Position numbers and translations under genes: made by a program
NCBI GenBank assembly: GCA_047967505.1
Contig: CM106540.1
DNA length: 64,000 nt
From: Dipteris shenzhenensis
Taxonomy: Eukaryota; Polypodiophyta; Polypodiopsida; Gleicheniales
Strand: one strand, 5' to 3'
Shown here: positions 11,872 to 24,909 of the stretch, in pieces
Position numbering within the stretch: the first letter of the stretch is position 1
How the letters are laid out: each line of letters starts with the position of its first letter
The notes under the pieces: model-generated
Seen by the model: only the letters and a program-made list of their open reading frames with translations
Database searches by the model: none
What the model was told of the DNA's origin: nothing

Positions 11872-12960
11872 AAATGGCAACCCCTAACTAACATCTAAGG
11901 CACATGGCATAGCTCTGGTGGCTTAAGGCACCTAAGGACTAATAGATTTCTCACTTCTATGATGAACTCTATTTGGTGCTCTAGCCAGTGGAAGCCAATA
12001 CCAATGAATGCACGACACCACTTCTATAGGCTTCCTGCACATTCTACATTGGCGCACTGAGCGAATACGCTACTTGGAGAGATGCAAGAGATGCAAGGTA
12101 ATTCCATACCTAACGCTTCTAGTTCACCTTCTATGCACAAGAGTCTAGGTAAAAATAGCAAGTCTAAGTCTTAGGTGAGAATAGAACAAGATCATGTGAG
12201 CCTTCAACTCCCACAGTTGACCCACCCCTCTGTAACAGTAAGTCCATCAGAGCTACGTAATTAGGCTCCATGTGTCCACTCACACTTCAATCACTAAGTC
12301 AATCAAACATTGACACGCGGCCATAGTCATACTACTCACTTTTCTTTGATCGTGATTGTTCACACCACATCACTTGAACACTGCACGCACCTAGGTGTAG
12401 TCAGAATCATCACCAGAGACTTCAAGCTAAGTCGCTTCTATAGCCTTAATGTAGTAGATTGACTCAGTCATTGCTCTAAAACTAACGCCAGTCATTGTGC
12501 TAAAAATAATGCTTACCCGTCGTGCCTATGTTTTAATAATGCCTTTTGCTACACTAAAAATAATGCTTACCCTCGACTTTAATAACGCCAGTCTCACTGC
12601 CATGAATAATGCCACCCATTGCACTATAGTTAAAGCACCTACCTTCAACACAACAACAAGCCATCCCAATATGGCTAGTTGCTGCTATAATAATGCTTAC
12701 CCACTGCTTTAATAAGGCCAGCCACTGCCTTATGCCTAGATTAATGCCTGTCGCTATGCTATTTGCTAAAGCCACCTGCTACTTTACCAAATGCCCTATA
12801 TAAACACCTAGCCTGAGTGTCAAGAGCTCACTTTTTGTCGTAAGAAAACTTTGCCAAATGTTTCTTGAAATTCTCATAGCTCTTGAAATCCCCTCAAACC
12901 AAACCTGCTTGCCATTTTCATACATGTCCACCATGTCCTCCCACTTGTATCTGCTCATGA
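11872..12960. other. No gene; AATAATGC-rich degenerate repeat around 12470-12770
   Basis: Several copies of AATAATGCTTACCC-like words recur between about 12500 and 12720 at irregular spacing. A TATATAAA word near 12787-12794 could be an LTR promoter, but I find no LTR ends. ORFs are short and without domains. Confidence 0.4.
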
Positions 12961-14400
12961 TCTCTTCACTGTCACGACGAACTCATTGAAGTCACTTCCA
13001 CTCTTTCATACTCAGTAACCCTCTCCTCCTCCCACACAATCTCTTTTCCCTGGCCCGGACAAATGGAACAAGAGCAACAGCAAAAGTTAGAATCGTCTGC
13101 CCAATAGTCTACCACACGAACACTCTGGAACTGATGCATACATGACACTGCAAAAGTACAAAATTTCTTGGAGCATACAAGATTCTCTCCACGTGGGCAA
13201 GAATTGATGGAATAGTTACAAGGGATTGTCTTTGGGCATAATTAAAAGATTGTAGTTGTATTACTGCAACACAGCAACATACAGGGCCATGCAAGACCTT
13301 GATGTGGAGCCATATCTCAGGGTTGTTGGATTGCAGACAGTGGTAGCAAATTTTTCATGCCACCTCAACCTCGGACAAGCCATGGAGTTTGTAGACAACT
13401 ACAACAATGCAACAAGCACCGCTAGCTGGGTACATGCATATGGCCAAGTGCACTACTACCACTTCACATTCGAGACAACAAACTGGAGGGCATTCATCTT
13501 ACCTGCACTCTCCCAGATGTACCAGACACTAAGGTCCATGGAGAAGAGGTTGGCAAACGTGGCCCCCTATAACAAAAACATCCATCAGGAAGGGGTTCCA
13601 TTCAACATAATTTAAAGGACCACAACTGGTGAAAGCAACTCATGCAATTACACTGTTAATGAACCATTCCGTCATCCTCCCCAACCTCCTACTACTATTA
13701 TACAAGAGAGAGCCCACAAACTGGGGCAGTCTTCTTTTACAAGGAGATCATAAGCATCTGTCAACATGGTGACAAGATAGGTAATCCAATGTTCTTGATG
13801 CCCATTATCCATCACCTTTCCAATGAAGTTATGGTGATGCGGATAGAGACATCAAGTTATTGTTAGTACCGTCTACTCGAACGACGATGCCTATAAAAAA
13901 AAATTAAGGTCAATGAGATCACCAACAAAGCCCAAGATGAAGAAACAACCAGGAAAATCCTAGAAAAGGTGGTCACAAGGAAGCTCCAAGTAGAGGTGTC
14001 AGCCCACTAACAAAGAGAGGAGGCTGAGAAATAGGCATGTGAGCTCCTAAGGCAGCAACATGAAGTACAAGAAAAGCTCTGAACAACAAAGCAAGGACAA
14101 AAAAAGGGGGCTGAGTCACAAGAATGTAGAGAGCAAGAACATAGACTCAAGAGGCCCATTAGTCCCAATGATGAAATCATGAATTTACTCAGGACCCACA
14201 TGAGCAAAATCCTCCACCGCCTCCACTACAATAAAGAGCAGCTAAAGAGAAAAATCCCCTCCAAGTACCCTACATCCCAAATTTGTACTAGCAAGCTTTG
14301 GAATACTACACATCCACCTCATACACTTCTCTCGAAGGGTACAAGGATTTACCAAGAGGAGATCGCAACATTGATGTAAAGGAGATGACCTTCCTCTAAT
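12961..14400 (+). pseudogene. Degenerate retrotransposon gag-like coding relic
   Basis: A 119-codon ORF (13256-13615) is followed by broken frames rich in Glu, Lys and Gln (about 13900-14380) that would form a coiled coil. Many stops interrupt it. Plant Ty3 gag proteins often have such a layout, but no zinc knuckle or diagnostic motif is visible, so the assignment is weak. Confidence 0.3.
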
Positions 14401-14749
14401 CGATCTCGGCACTAAGTGTGGTAGCCCAAAATGTCATGCATATGCAACAACAAGCATTCCGGCTGTAGTATGAAGAAATTCCCTAGATCTTGCAATGGAT
14501 TGTCTTTTACAACTACTTGCATCCAGAGCTCAAGTTCAAACACAAGTCAAAGCTTTAGTTTTCTTTGCTGGTCATTTGTTCTCGAGGCTAGCAAGTCTTG
14601 TTTTTTGGCAGACAAAGAGAAGGGTAACTGTGGATTTTTGGTAGATTTTAGGGAAGGCACTTTGGCATTTCCTCCATTGCTTTTGTAAAATGAATGTCCT
14701 AATGGGATGACTTCCCCACCCCCTCCTCCCAGCACGTGAATGTGCACTT

Positions 14750-15887
14750 AAACCATGGCCTTACCTCTCATAATGGGAAACAAGAAACTTCCCATTACAC
14801 CCCTTGAAAAAGATTTTTGAAATGCGGTCCAAAGGGCAGACTCGGGTACATTTGCAAAATGACTATGACTAGAATGTCCACCACGATGATTTCCTCTACT
14901 GCCACAGAAATTCCCTCAATTGCTATACTAGATTGACTACCTTAGTCGTACTCCTTCTTGTGGCAATCTCTTTCATAGTGTCCAAACTTATGACAGTAGT
15001 TGCACTGGATGTTTAACACGTTGGTGGATGCATTCCCTCGTCCTTGGAATCTTCCTCGGTTGGAATGATTTCCTCTTTGTTGATTCTGATGTTGTTAAGG
15101 ATGATGTTGATGCTGATTCTGACTTTGCTAATGATTTTGTCGTTGATGATGACCACTTCTTTGGAATGATCTGCCTCTACCTCTGCCTCTGCCTCTACTT
15201 CTGTCTGAAGCTGTGAATGCCTGATCATTAGAATGACCTTTGCATGCATGAATGGCTTGTGTCACCAAGGAGGACTGACTGAAGTTCTTCCAGTGTTGGA
15301 ATTTGCCATTGAATGGCAATACTCTGGACTAGATTCTCGTATCCCTCTCCTAGTTCATTCAGGATGACTTGAACAATTTTTGGTGGATTCATGGTCTCTC
15401 ATGTTGCTGCTACGAGTTGATTGTTGTAGTCTTTAATCTTGAGTACATAAGCATGACCGGTATCATTGCTGTTGCGGAAACTCTAGTTGATTTGGTTTCT
15501 TAGTGTGAGAATCTTGGAAGTGTTCTTGGACTCATAGAGAGTTGGAAACATATCCCATGCTTCTTTTGATGCCTTGACGATATTGAGCTATCCTAGCATG
15601 ACATCTTGCACATTCTGCTTGATCAGATGTGCTCGAGCAATGGCAGGATTTGCTATAGGTGGGGAAACTATTGATGTAGCTGTAGATCTCACTGCTGGTG
15701 CTGTGACAATAGGTGGAGTAGAGCTACTGCTAATTAGATCGTCCAATGGTCTAGGTGTAGATCCATCGACATACTCCCATTCATCTAGAAGTACAAGAAT
15801 GGTCTCTATTTGATATTTCCATGTGCCGTAATTGGAGTTGTCTAGCTTAGCAGATGCCTCTAGATTGAGGTTGCTAGTTGTAGACAT
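14750..15887 (-). pseudogene. Copia-type gag relic with intact CCHC zinc knuckle
   Basis: On the minus strand an ATG at 15887 opens a frame with SNYGTWKYQIETILVLLDEW, the characteristic N-terminal part of Copia gag (UBN2-like). Broken frames continue leftward through an Arg-Gly repeat (RGRGRGRGRS, near 15180). They reach a perfect CX2CX4HX4C knuckle (CNYCHKFGHYERDC) at 15004-14963. Gag packages element RNA. Frameshifts and stops between these points make it non-functional. Pol is not found downstream and no LTR was recognised next to it. Confidence 0.7.
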
Positions 15888-16520
15888 GGTGCAAGAAATG
15901 TACTCAAAGTGTCATGAAAATCACTGTCTAAATCAACTACAAAACACTGACTGTAGCAAGTGAAATCTAAATTGTCAGTGAAGATAGAACTGCAAAATAT
16001 ATAATCCAATATGAATTACAAGTGTTGTGGCAAATGATGTCAGTAATAGCCAAGAGGATTTACAAGGCTGAAATGATGTGCACAATGCCATGAAATAGCC
16101 AAATAGGCTTTACAATGATGGCATGTGTGTGTGAAATCAAATCATGTGCTATCTACCCACTGATCAATCGGCAATGCCTCTAAACACTCTAAAGTCTGCT
16201 CACTGAAGTGATGAACATCAAGTTTCAGGTAATGTGATGATGTGAAATTGTATGTGAGCATAGGGACCGACTCTGAGTAGGAACCAGTCGAGAATTTTGG
16301 GCATGGCTTAGATTGGAAACTTGGGGAAATTCAAAGCGTCCCCTCTATGGTGATCTAGTCTACTCTGATCTAGATCTATACCAAGCGTCGATTGATGAAA
16401 GAACGTCAAATAATTTCTTTTCTTTGGTTCTTTTTATGTGTTGGGTCAGATGCATCGATGTAGAGGCTGATGTGCATTTAGGAAGTGGATTTGTCGACGA
16501 GGCTCAAAAGTGAGTGATAC
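15888..16520. other. No gene; presumed leader or LTR remnant of the Copia relic
   Basis: AT-rich with scattered TGATG words and no ORF with recognisable content. By position it would be the 5' side of the minus-strand Copia element, but no PBS or LTR end could be identified. Confidence 0.35.
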
Positions 16521-17300
16521 TTGTACCGAAATGTGCGCGTGATGTGATGAGCGCATAGAGCATTAAAAGCCCATCGTTTCACCTCTTTGTAGCACCTTAA
16601 ATTCCTCCTAGATCAAGAGATATGGCTTGATCTAGGTGGAGGGGCAAAAAAGAGAGTGAAATGTGCAGTGATAATGTGTCCTGTGAGTCACATGCAGTGA
16701 TGATGTGGCATTGTGCTTAGCAAGAGGTGTGCCTGTGGAGCAGTGGATGAGGTGGCAATTAGGTGCATGAAGTGCCTGTGGAGAATTGTATGTGCTAAAG
16801 TGGCACTTCTAACTGTGTTGTAGTTAGGTAACCAAGGTCAGACATAACTAAGGTTACATTAACCAAGATGACATGGTAGTCTTTTGGTCAATGATGACAT
16901 GGCCTATATGCTGACATGTCAAAGTGCCAGGTGTCTTGCTGATGTGGCAAGAGACTAGTCAAAGCTGACATGGCAGGTGAGTGGCTACTGATGTGGCATC
17001 AATGACCTACTGTTGATGTGGTAGGTGGATGCCAAGTGGCAAATGATGTGGCACCTGGAGAGGATAAGGTGCCAGATGCTGACGTGGCATGATAAGGTGC
17101 CATGTGGCACTTTGGTGACCAAGCCCACCTTGAGTGGGTAAGAAGTTGGGTGGCTTTTGTGCCACGTGTGAGCTCACAGAATCATGGAGATTCTGATAGA
17201 ATCTCACAAAAATTCTATTGATGGCAGGTTCACTGCGTGAGTTGCTTTTGTGGCCATTGATGTGGAAAATATCGTTTTGAAAGCTTACTACCATTAATGT
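16520..17300. repeat. TGATGTGGCA-rich degenerate repeat region
   Basis: The word TGATGTGGCA and near variants (TGACATGGCA, TGACGTGGCA) occur many times at irregular spacing, densest at about 16850-17110. They alternate with AAGTGCCA and GGTGCCA words. No ORF fits the minus-strand pol to its right, so this may be the 3' UTR or LTR side of that Ty3 relic. Confidence 0.6.
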
Positions 17301-17363
17301 AGCCATCCATTTCCATGCTATCAAGGGTGGTGATTCTGCAAGACCCTTGTGGTGTCATTTTCA

Positions 17364-19318
17364 CTACCTAGTACAGACACACCATGCTGCGATATTTGAG
17401 ATTGGACTTAATGTTTCTAATGCTATACAGAAGAGAGAGATCGCATCCTTATTGTGCAAGTTGCAATCAAACCATTTCTTTCTGCATAGCTTCTCCACCC
17501 TCATGTTGTAGGCGGCCCTTAGCCTAGTCGCATCAAGCTTGATTAACCACTCAAGAATGGCTTCATCAGATATGCAATCCCTAATAGCCACTCTAAGGCT
17601 GGGCACAATAAATTCCATGGGCATTGCCGCCTCCACCCCAAATGTGAGGCTAAAGGGTGTGCAATTTGTCACCACCTTGTAGGTCGTGCAATAGGCCCAT
17701 AGTGTGGCGGTGGCGAGTTAATGCTCCCATTCATTGCAGCTAGCCTCAACTATACATGTCATGATTCGGCATGACAATTTTTTTGAGCTTTCAACCTATC
17801 CATTTGCTCCAGCGATAGTGGGGAGTAGATTTCCGATGCACTATAAGGAACTCACTCATTAGAATTTTTATTGTATCATTCACAAAGTGTGTTCCTCTAT
17901 CACTCACAATCTCGAGTGGGAGGCCAAACCTAGATATCATGTTCTCATACAGGAACTTTATGGTGGCCCTCACATTGGCTTTCCTGGTGGCCTTAGCCTC
18001 TACCCATTTAGTGAAATAATATATGGCCACCATAACATAACGGGCCTGAGTTCCCTTTGTGGCAGGAATGATAGGACCCACAAAATCGATTCCCCACTTT
18101 TCAAAGGGCTGATTAGTGAGGAATCTGGTCAATGGCATGTAGTCTTGGTTATGAGGTATGGAGACATGTTGGCATGGGTCACAGCGCTTGACGAACTCTG
18201 TTGCATCTAGCCAGAGTGTTGGCTACCATAACCTACCCAATAATATCTTGTGGCCCATATCTTCACCTCTGAAGTGGCTTCCAATGATGCCTAAATGAGC
18301 TTGTTCTAGAACTTTCACAAATCCATATTCTCGGATGCATTGGAGCATAATGCCATCCTTCGCCATCCGGTAGAGTTCTCCGACAATCAGTTGGTATGGG
18401 GCTGCATCCTTAATGATCTTTCTAGCTCTATCCTTATTGACTACTTTGTCTTGGAGGAAAGCATTTGTTAAGAAGTGGCCAATTTCCCTTGCCCATTCAA
18501 GAACTAGATCTACTAAGAATAGTGGAGCATTTGGGAGATTGTCTTCCACTCTGGTTGCCAGCTTACCATTAGGGATCTGGGACATGTGAACTGCCTTGAA
18601 ATCCATGCGTCTCAGTTGACTACTATCGTAAAATCAAATTCCAAAAGGATAAGCATCCATTGGGTAATACGACCTGTCATGCATGGTTTATTGACTAAGT
18701 AGAGGAGGGCGTGGTGATCAATAAAGAAGAGAAACTTGTTTGCTAACAAGTAATGCCTAAACTTTTTCGAGACTTTTTGGCTACATATAGCATGGCCAAG
18801 CCTTTCTACTCAGTGGTGGTGTAATTCATTTCGGCATCGTTCAACTGGAGACTGGTGAATTATATGGGATAATCCAAATTAAAGGCAATGGTGTGGACAT
18901 GAAACTCTAAGTCCCAATTGGGCTCTCGCAAAATAGGGGCTGATGCCAAGACCAATATTAGGGTCTCATAGGACAATTGACATTCTTCTATCCATAGAAT
19001 ATAATCAACAACTTGTAGAGAGGGTGAGCGACCTCTGCATAATTACAAATAAATCTACGGTAGTAGCCCATATGCCTGGTGAACCAATGCATGCCCTTTG
19101 CATTGGTGGATGGGGGTAACTCAAAAATTAGTTTGATTTTTTATAATTGGGGGAGATCCCATTTTTGGACACTACATGTCTGAGTATTACCCCATGTTTC
19201 ACCCAAAATTGGCAATTCAGGGGATTGAGGGAAATTCTATAGAGACAGTATCTTTGAAACACCAATCTCAGATACTTAAGATGATTGTCCCAATTAGAGT
19301 GAACACATAGATTGTTGT
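17364..19318 (-). pseudogene. Ty3-type pol relic: end of RT, RNase H region, integrase
   Basis: Minus-strand order is as follows. RT C-terminal part is at about 19318-19100 (NWDNHLKYLRL, then NCQFWVKHGVIL). A degraded RNase H region covers 19100-18610. The connection to integrase is at 18606-18223 (NGKLATRVEDNLPNAPLFL). The integrase core is at 18138-17791 (KWGIDFVGPI, SDRGTHFVNDTI), keeping two catalytic Asp. The integrase C-terminal part is at 17675-17364 (TPFSLTFGVEAAMPMEFIVP). Frameshifts separate these blocks. The RT is cut at 19318 by a repeat also found at the left window edge. It is the same family as the relic at 24910-26601. Confidence 0.82.
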
Positions 19319-19835
19319 GGGTGACTCACGTGTCATGGGGATGTTGAAGATATGCCAATGGAGCTTCCACTCCAAGATACTCCTTGTGGGAGCAATGCAT
19401 AGCACGAGTTGTCTGCAAGTGTCATGCAAGCCGCCTCTAGATTGTTGCGATATGGTTTCACGCGAGAGAGAGGGAAGAGGAAGAGGAGAGGTGAGAGAGA
19501 GAAGGGAGGGAGGAGGAGGGAGAAGGAGGGGAAGGGGGAGAAGGGAGTGAAGGGGGATAGAGTGACAACCACAAGGGCACTATGAAGAAAACAAGAGAAC
19601 ACCCAAAATGCTCTCTTGGAAGAGAAGAGGGAGCTTGTATTCAACTTGGGCAAACAACAATGAAGACCAAAGTCAACCATTTGGCCTTTTATACAAGTCA
19701 CCTTTTGAAGGGAGGGCCAACCCTTTTCCTTTTTAGCACTCTCCCTCTCTTTACAACCAAGGGCTCTTGGGCCCCGTAGGGTGCCAAGGCATATTTCTAT
19801 TCTTATCATCTCTCCCTACTAGTGGAAATAGTGCC
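19318..19835 (-). mobile_element. LTR fragment, inverted second copy of the left-edge LTR
   Basis: On the minus strand this matches about 165-690 of the window, including GGGTTGGCCCTCCCTTCAAA and the TATAAAAGG box (here near 19682-19690). The homology stops at 19318, exactly where Ty3 RT coding begins. No flanking duplication is visible. It separates two oppositely oriented Ty3 pol relics. Confidence 0.75.
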
Positions 19836-19849
19836 TGTGTTAACCATAT

Positions 19850-20945
19850 TAAAGTGCTTGGGACAAAGTTGAATAACAACAGAAGATCCCACAAGAAAGC
19901 TAAAGGAGAAAATCGCAGAAAATTCAAGGCCAAACACTTCAATGAATTCGAACGAGTCTAAACAAGGATCGTCAAATTGTACCTTGCAAAACCAGCTCCC
20001 TCAAAATTAGAACCACCGCCTCTTGAATGGTCCCTTGAGGGCCTAGAAGGAGTATGCACAGCAAAGGAACTCTTACTTGGAAAAACCTTACCAGTGGAAA
20101 AGTTACCCCATAGTTCCCAACGTAAGAAGTTTCGAAAATATAAGCCACATGTGTGGATGAAGCTGGATCAAGAGACTTTAGAAAAAGAAAGTCAAAAAGA
20201 GCCTAACAAATTGGTAAATGAAACAATGCCATCTAGTACACATGGCACATGTTAGGCTAATTCAACACCATCAGAGGCCGATCTTCGAGAAGTGCCAGAA
20301 TACTTCAAGAATTACACAAGTGGCAGTGCACCAATAGCAATGCCAAGACCACTAAGAGAATCTGAAGTTCAAGAAACCGATAGCATTGGAGAAACTCCAA
20401 TCTATGAGGGGCTGGCAAAAACATGCACAATAAACCTCGCCCTTGAACGGGAGGAAGAAAAACTGGTTTTCATTGGGAAACAGCTTCATCAAGAAGATGA
20501 AACCAAACTCAAAGCACTCCGAATGGAATACCGTGACTGCCTAGCATGGTCATACAAAGAGATCAAAGGAATGTCACCAGACATGGCAATACACATGATA
20601 CCTATAAGGGAAGGTGCTCACCGTTAAGGTATGTGGACCTTATCGCACAAATCCTAAGTATGGCACCATGGTTTATGACGAGCTGGAAAAACTCCTAGAT
20701 GCCGGATTCATCTACAAGATAGAGCACACTGATTGGGTTTCACCCATTGTCATTATGCCTAAACGGAACAAGAAGCTCAGAATATGCGTAAACTTAAAAA
20801 ATATGAATGCCGCCACAATTAGGGATCACTATCCCCTACCCTTAACAGAAACAGTGTTGGAAAAGGTGGCAGGCTCCAAAATATATGGCTTCTTGGATGG
20901 CTTCAGTGGCTATAACCAAGTGCAAATCGCTCCTAAACACATTAG
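19850..20945 (+). pseudogene. Ty3-type pol relic: RT N-terminal half
   Basis: A frame from 19977, with one TAG at 20253-20255, runs to about 20625 (CLAWSYKEIKGMSPDMAIH, the classic lead-in to Ty3 RT). A +1 shift near 20620 leads into the RT fingers and palm at 20614-20940: GPYRTNPKYG, AGFIYKIEHTDWVSPIVIMP, then FLDGFSGYNQVQIAP. Coding ends abruptly near 20940, before the YxDD catalytic motif. The truncation makes it inactive. The style resembles plant Tat/Athila-side Ty3 elements, which is an impression from motifs only. Confidence 0.8.
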
Positions 20946-21470
20946 GAGGTGTTCCTAACCGGCTCCCAAATAGTGCTTGTGTTAGCCTCGCGCCGTCACA
21001 CCTTAACCTATTTGTGCTTTGAACCCCATGCATGAGGCTCAAAATTGGATTTGCGAGGCTCAACTTCTGTGAGACACTCAACGGTAACCCTGTGTTGGGA
21101 TATTTGGGGATCAAACTCCCTAAGTTTGAGCTATACTTCTTTCATGGCTATTTTAATTGGCATGGCTATTTCCATGGATGTGGAGCTGAAAAGTGCACGT
21201 TGCTTGCACTCCTTGTACTTCCATGGACATGGACTTGAAGTGTGCATCTTCTTATTCCTAGTGGTAGCTGGAACATACAACTTGAGCCTAGAATCCTTGA
21301 ATCCTTGTACTTTGGAGTGGACGTTGGGTATTTGGGGATCAAACTCCTTGAGTTTGAGCTATACTCCTTCCGTGTGCACATTGCTTGTAATCACTGGCCT
21401 TGAGGTATTTGGGGATCAAACTCCCTTGACCTTATCCGTTGAAGTAGATCATTTGGCCTAGTCACCTTTA
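20946..21470. repeat. Region with three copies of a 19-bp motif
   Basis: TATTTGGGGATCAAACTCC recurs at 21101, 21329 and 21406. The first two copies continue with a shared TTTGAGCTATAC tail. The sequence between has no coding content. It follows directly on the truncated RT, so it may be LTR or UTR sequence of an unidentified element. Confidence 0.65.
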
Positions 21471-24200
21471 ATTGCTGATTACCCTGCATTCGGTGGCTAT
21501 ACTCAATGGATGTTAGCATGACCCCTTTCCTATTGATGATCCATCCTCGGGTCACAACCATGCTGGAGGAGGTTGGTGGTGTAGCGGTCCAGCTGTTGTG
21601 ATGTGAGGCGAGTGAGGTATGTGCGGTACTTCCAAAAATGTGTGGCATGCATATCCTCGTAAGTGCGGAGGTGATGCCCTTGGAGATTGCAGATGTGGAG
21701 GTAGAGGTGGAGGTCCTAGAACTGTGATTCGGACTGACATCAGGGTTGAAGACAATATGGTTTTTCAGATTGTGGGTGCAGTCGTCAATGGGGTGACCGT
21801 GGGTGGGAAGATCGCAGAGGAGTAAGAGGAGGAGGTGGTTGAAATGGACGGCAGCAATGACGGCAAGATCTGGCAGTGAGCCATATGTGTCATTGAATGA
21901 CTGGAGGTGGAAGAAAAATCCCTCCCGAGTCATCTCTTTGGGAAAGTTGTACTTAGGAAAATTGTACAACACATTTGGGTCCTTCTGCTAGAGCTCCCTG
22001 AATGTTGCCCATGTCCATCGTCGTTCCATGGGCATGTAGAAAAAGAGTGGTGGACACTAGGTGTGCTACGGTAGTAGCACCAAAATTTCTCCAACATTAA
22101 GAAGGGGAGCCACCAATTTGGTTGCAGACCAACATCGACATCAGTTGTGGGTACTAGGGCATCTGGGGCATCCTCCTCTCGTGCGCTTGGGATGCACGCA
22201 GCACCAGTCATCGACTACATGATAAAGTGTGTGAGGGGGTGCACCTCAAGAATTTCGTAGAGGTGGAGGTGTGAGCCCTCAAGCTGACACTTCCAATGGT
22301 GCATTAGCATGCTATCTGGTAGCTCCTGAAGGGACTGTAAGTCTGGGTGCCAATGGACATCTTCCAGAGGAGAAACTGGTGGGGATGGTGGAGCGTCATC
22401 GTCTACAAGTGGCATGGGCTCCGACTCCATTGTGCCTATAGGGGTTGCTGCATCAGCTCTTTGTACAAAATTTGCTACTTTGAGCAGCGTGGATCTAGAG
22501 GAGGCGGTAGCAAAACTTTTGCAAGGGGCGATGGTAGTAAAGAGGGTGAATGCATCATTTCCTCTTCCTCAATGACTTCCTCTAGGTAAGCTACGTGAAT
22601 AGTTTTAAAATTGCTTACCAAGGACTCACTGGTGAGTCTGGGAGAGCCTGTAGCACCCTATTGAAGAGGATTATTATTCCGAGGGGGTGGTAGGTTGTGC
22701 ATTGGTAGGCCGCAAGGTGCCCTTGAGATTGGACAGCTGAGGCTCGGCCGTAGGTCTGCATCCAATGCTTGGCCATAGTTCTGCATCCAATTGATGTCTG
22801 CATGTAGACTTGCGGGAGTGCGGACCCATGGTGTGAGTTCCTTGGGCTTTGCCAGTTGCATCACTTCATCATCCGTAGGATAATTAAGGGACCCAGTGAT
22901 GACATGGCACCAGGCTTGAAAATTGAGAAGGATGGGACGGGCGGATAGTGTTTGGAGATCGGAGGGGCAAAGAAGAGATAGAGAAGTGGGTTGAAGATCA
23001 CGAGAGAAATATGACATGGCTAAGATGGGGCGGCAGTGATCGGGATTACGGTGGCAAAGAATAGTCTGGAGGGCATTAGGAGGACATGGAGTAGTGAGGT
23101 CTAGGTGGAAGATGAGATTTTGTGCACAGAGTGCATCAAAGTGCATTTGAAGGGTTTGGGTGATGGTGTGTGGTGAAAGTATGTATGTGGCTAATTGTGC
23201 AGACACCTGCCTGTACATCCAGAACTCCTGTTGCTCGCTGTCTTCCAATCTTGACTCCTCTGATTCGCTCGTGGCACGCTAGCGTTCGATTTCTTCTTGG
23301 AGGGAGACCGTTAGGTTCCTCTCTTGTGCCAGGAGATCCTATAAGGAGCAGATCTGTTGTTCATGGGACTCCTATGAGCGGGCGTACCGCTCCTCTGCTT
23401 GTGCCTATTTTGCCATTGCATTGTGCGTAGGTTCAACTCTACCTTGTCTACCTAGTCCACGAGCATCTGGACTAGGGATTCACTGGTGGCAAGGTCATCC
23501 TTGAGCCTTGTAAGAGCGATCTTGAGCTCTTCCACCTTGGCCCGGTATTCTTCAGCTCTATGTATTGCGGCATGGCCTATTGCTTGGGCTGCAACCATTG
23601 TCGATCGGCTTTCATGCACAGAGAGCTGGGCTTGGATGAGACTGGTGAAGAGTTGTGAGGCTTGTTCTTGCCTCCTCTGTAAAATTGTGTGGGTGACCTG
23701 TGGGAGTTGTGCCATGGCTTCAAAGAGGTTTAGCTCCATCAAGTCCGCATACGACAACTGCTCTGCCGTCATGTGGCTATAGCCACCTGATGCTTTATAC
23801 TAGGGCACCTTGCAAAATTGTATGGCCTCTGCTAGGCCTGCCCATGGAGTGGAAGAGGTGCCGGTGGCAAAGGATGTTGTCTCCTAAGGGGTGGTGGAGA
23901 CTAAGCGTAGGGTGTAGTGGGTGGTCGGCATAGTTTCGACTCTTGTATGGAGGCTGATTTCAATCGTCGGGGTCTTCTATGAGAATGGGCTCCCCTTGAA
24001 TCCGTTTGCCCTTATCTTCAGGATCCTCCCATTGGAGGTGCAATTGTTGTTGCATGAATTCGTGCAACTGGCGGTCCTCATATTGGTCGAGCAGCTGACT
24101 TGTTTCCAGTTGCACATGAATTACCAGAGTGACACTGGGCATTGTCCTTGCTCTCTTGGGCTTCACCTCCGTTTCTTCTTGCTCTGTCTATACTGGGCCA
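21471..24200 (-). pseudogene. Long degenerate protein-coding relic with a coiled coil, probably retroelement gag-like
   Basis: On the minus strand, successive ORFs at 24166-23960, 23772-23452, 23248-22658, 22430-22215 and 22211-21930 look coding. The 23772-23452 part is helical (AEEYRAKVEELKIALTRLKD) and would form a coiled coil. The 196-codon ORF at 23248-22658 is Pro- and Leu-rich with no known motif. Downstream is an acidic stretch (EEVIEEEEM-like). Its position beside Ty3 relics suggests the variable gag or extra ORF of such an element. I recognise no zinc knuckle, protease or RT, so function is not assigned. Confidence 0.4.
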
Positions 24201-24609
24201 GTGGCAAATTTCTCTGGTAGGCCGAAGCCGACTGGCGGATGTTGACTCCTTAAGTAATAGAGGACCGGCATGTACAACATGGGATTGCCGATATCGTCTC
24301 GCATCTAGGTACAGAAGTAGTCAACCCAGTTTGTCTCTTGGAATTCCACCATTTGCAGCAAGATCTTGGGCACAATGGATTGATGATGGTCCATGTGCTT
24401 AACTTGAGTGAGCCTCTTGCTAGTCGCTCTACTTCGGGCTTGTAGATGGCTATGAACTAGAGGCGGCCCCTACACTTGTGGCGTTCATAGTGACAGACCG
24501 TTTTGAGGGCGGCGATCAGTGCTAAAATTCGATGGTGGTGGTCGACAAGATGTGGCCAAGGCCATGACTGACGTGGTATGGAATGAAGACGAGGCGGTGT
24601 GATTTGGAA

Positions 24610-24905
24610 TGGTGACGAGCGTGGTGTGGCATCGATCAGCGGGATGTCACGATCGCGACTGTCATAGGGATATTGGGATCGTGACGGTCGACGGGGTACT
24701 TCGTTGGCGACAAGCGACGATGTCTTTCCTTGGCATGAACCAGCAGAATGTCAGGAGCACGATGGTCGGAGGGATATTGGGATTGCGACAGTCGGCGGGG
24801 TACTTTGTTAGTGACGAGCGGTAGTGTCTTTCCTTGGTGTCAATCGACAGGATGTCAGGATCATGACAGTTAGAGGAATATTGGGATCGCAACGATCGGT
24901 AGGAT
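24610..24905. repeat. GC-rich minisatellite, 103-104-bp unit, about 2.8 copies
   Basis: The word GGATATTGGGAT or a close variant occurs at 24668, 24772 and 24875. Around each copy is a conserved frame of CGATCG, GTCGGCGGGGTACTT and GTCTTTCCTTGG. The unit is CpG-rich compared with its AT-rich surroundings. Confidence 0.8.
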
Positions 24906-24909
24906 ACCA

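Noticed and set aside
19333-19809. 158-codon minus-strand ORF as a gene
   Set aside because: It reads through an LTR (TATA box, CT tract) also present at the left edge of the window.
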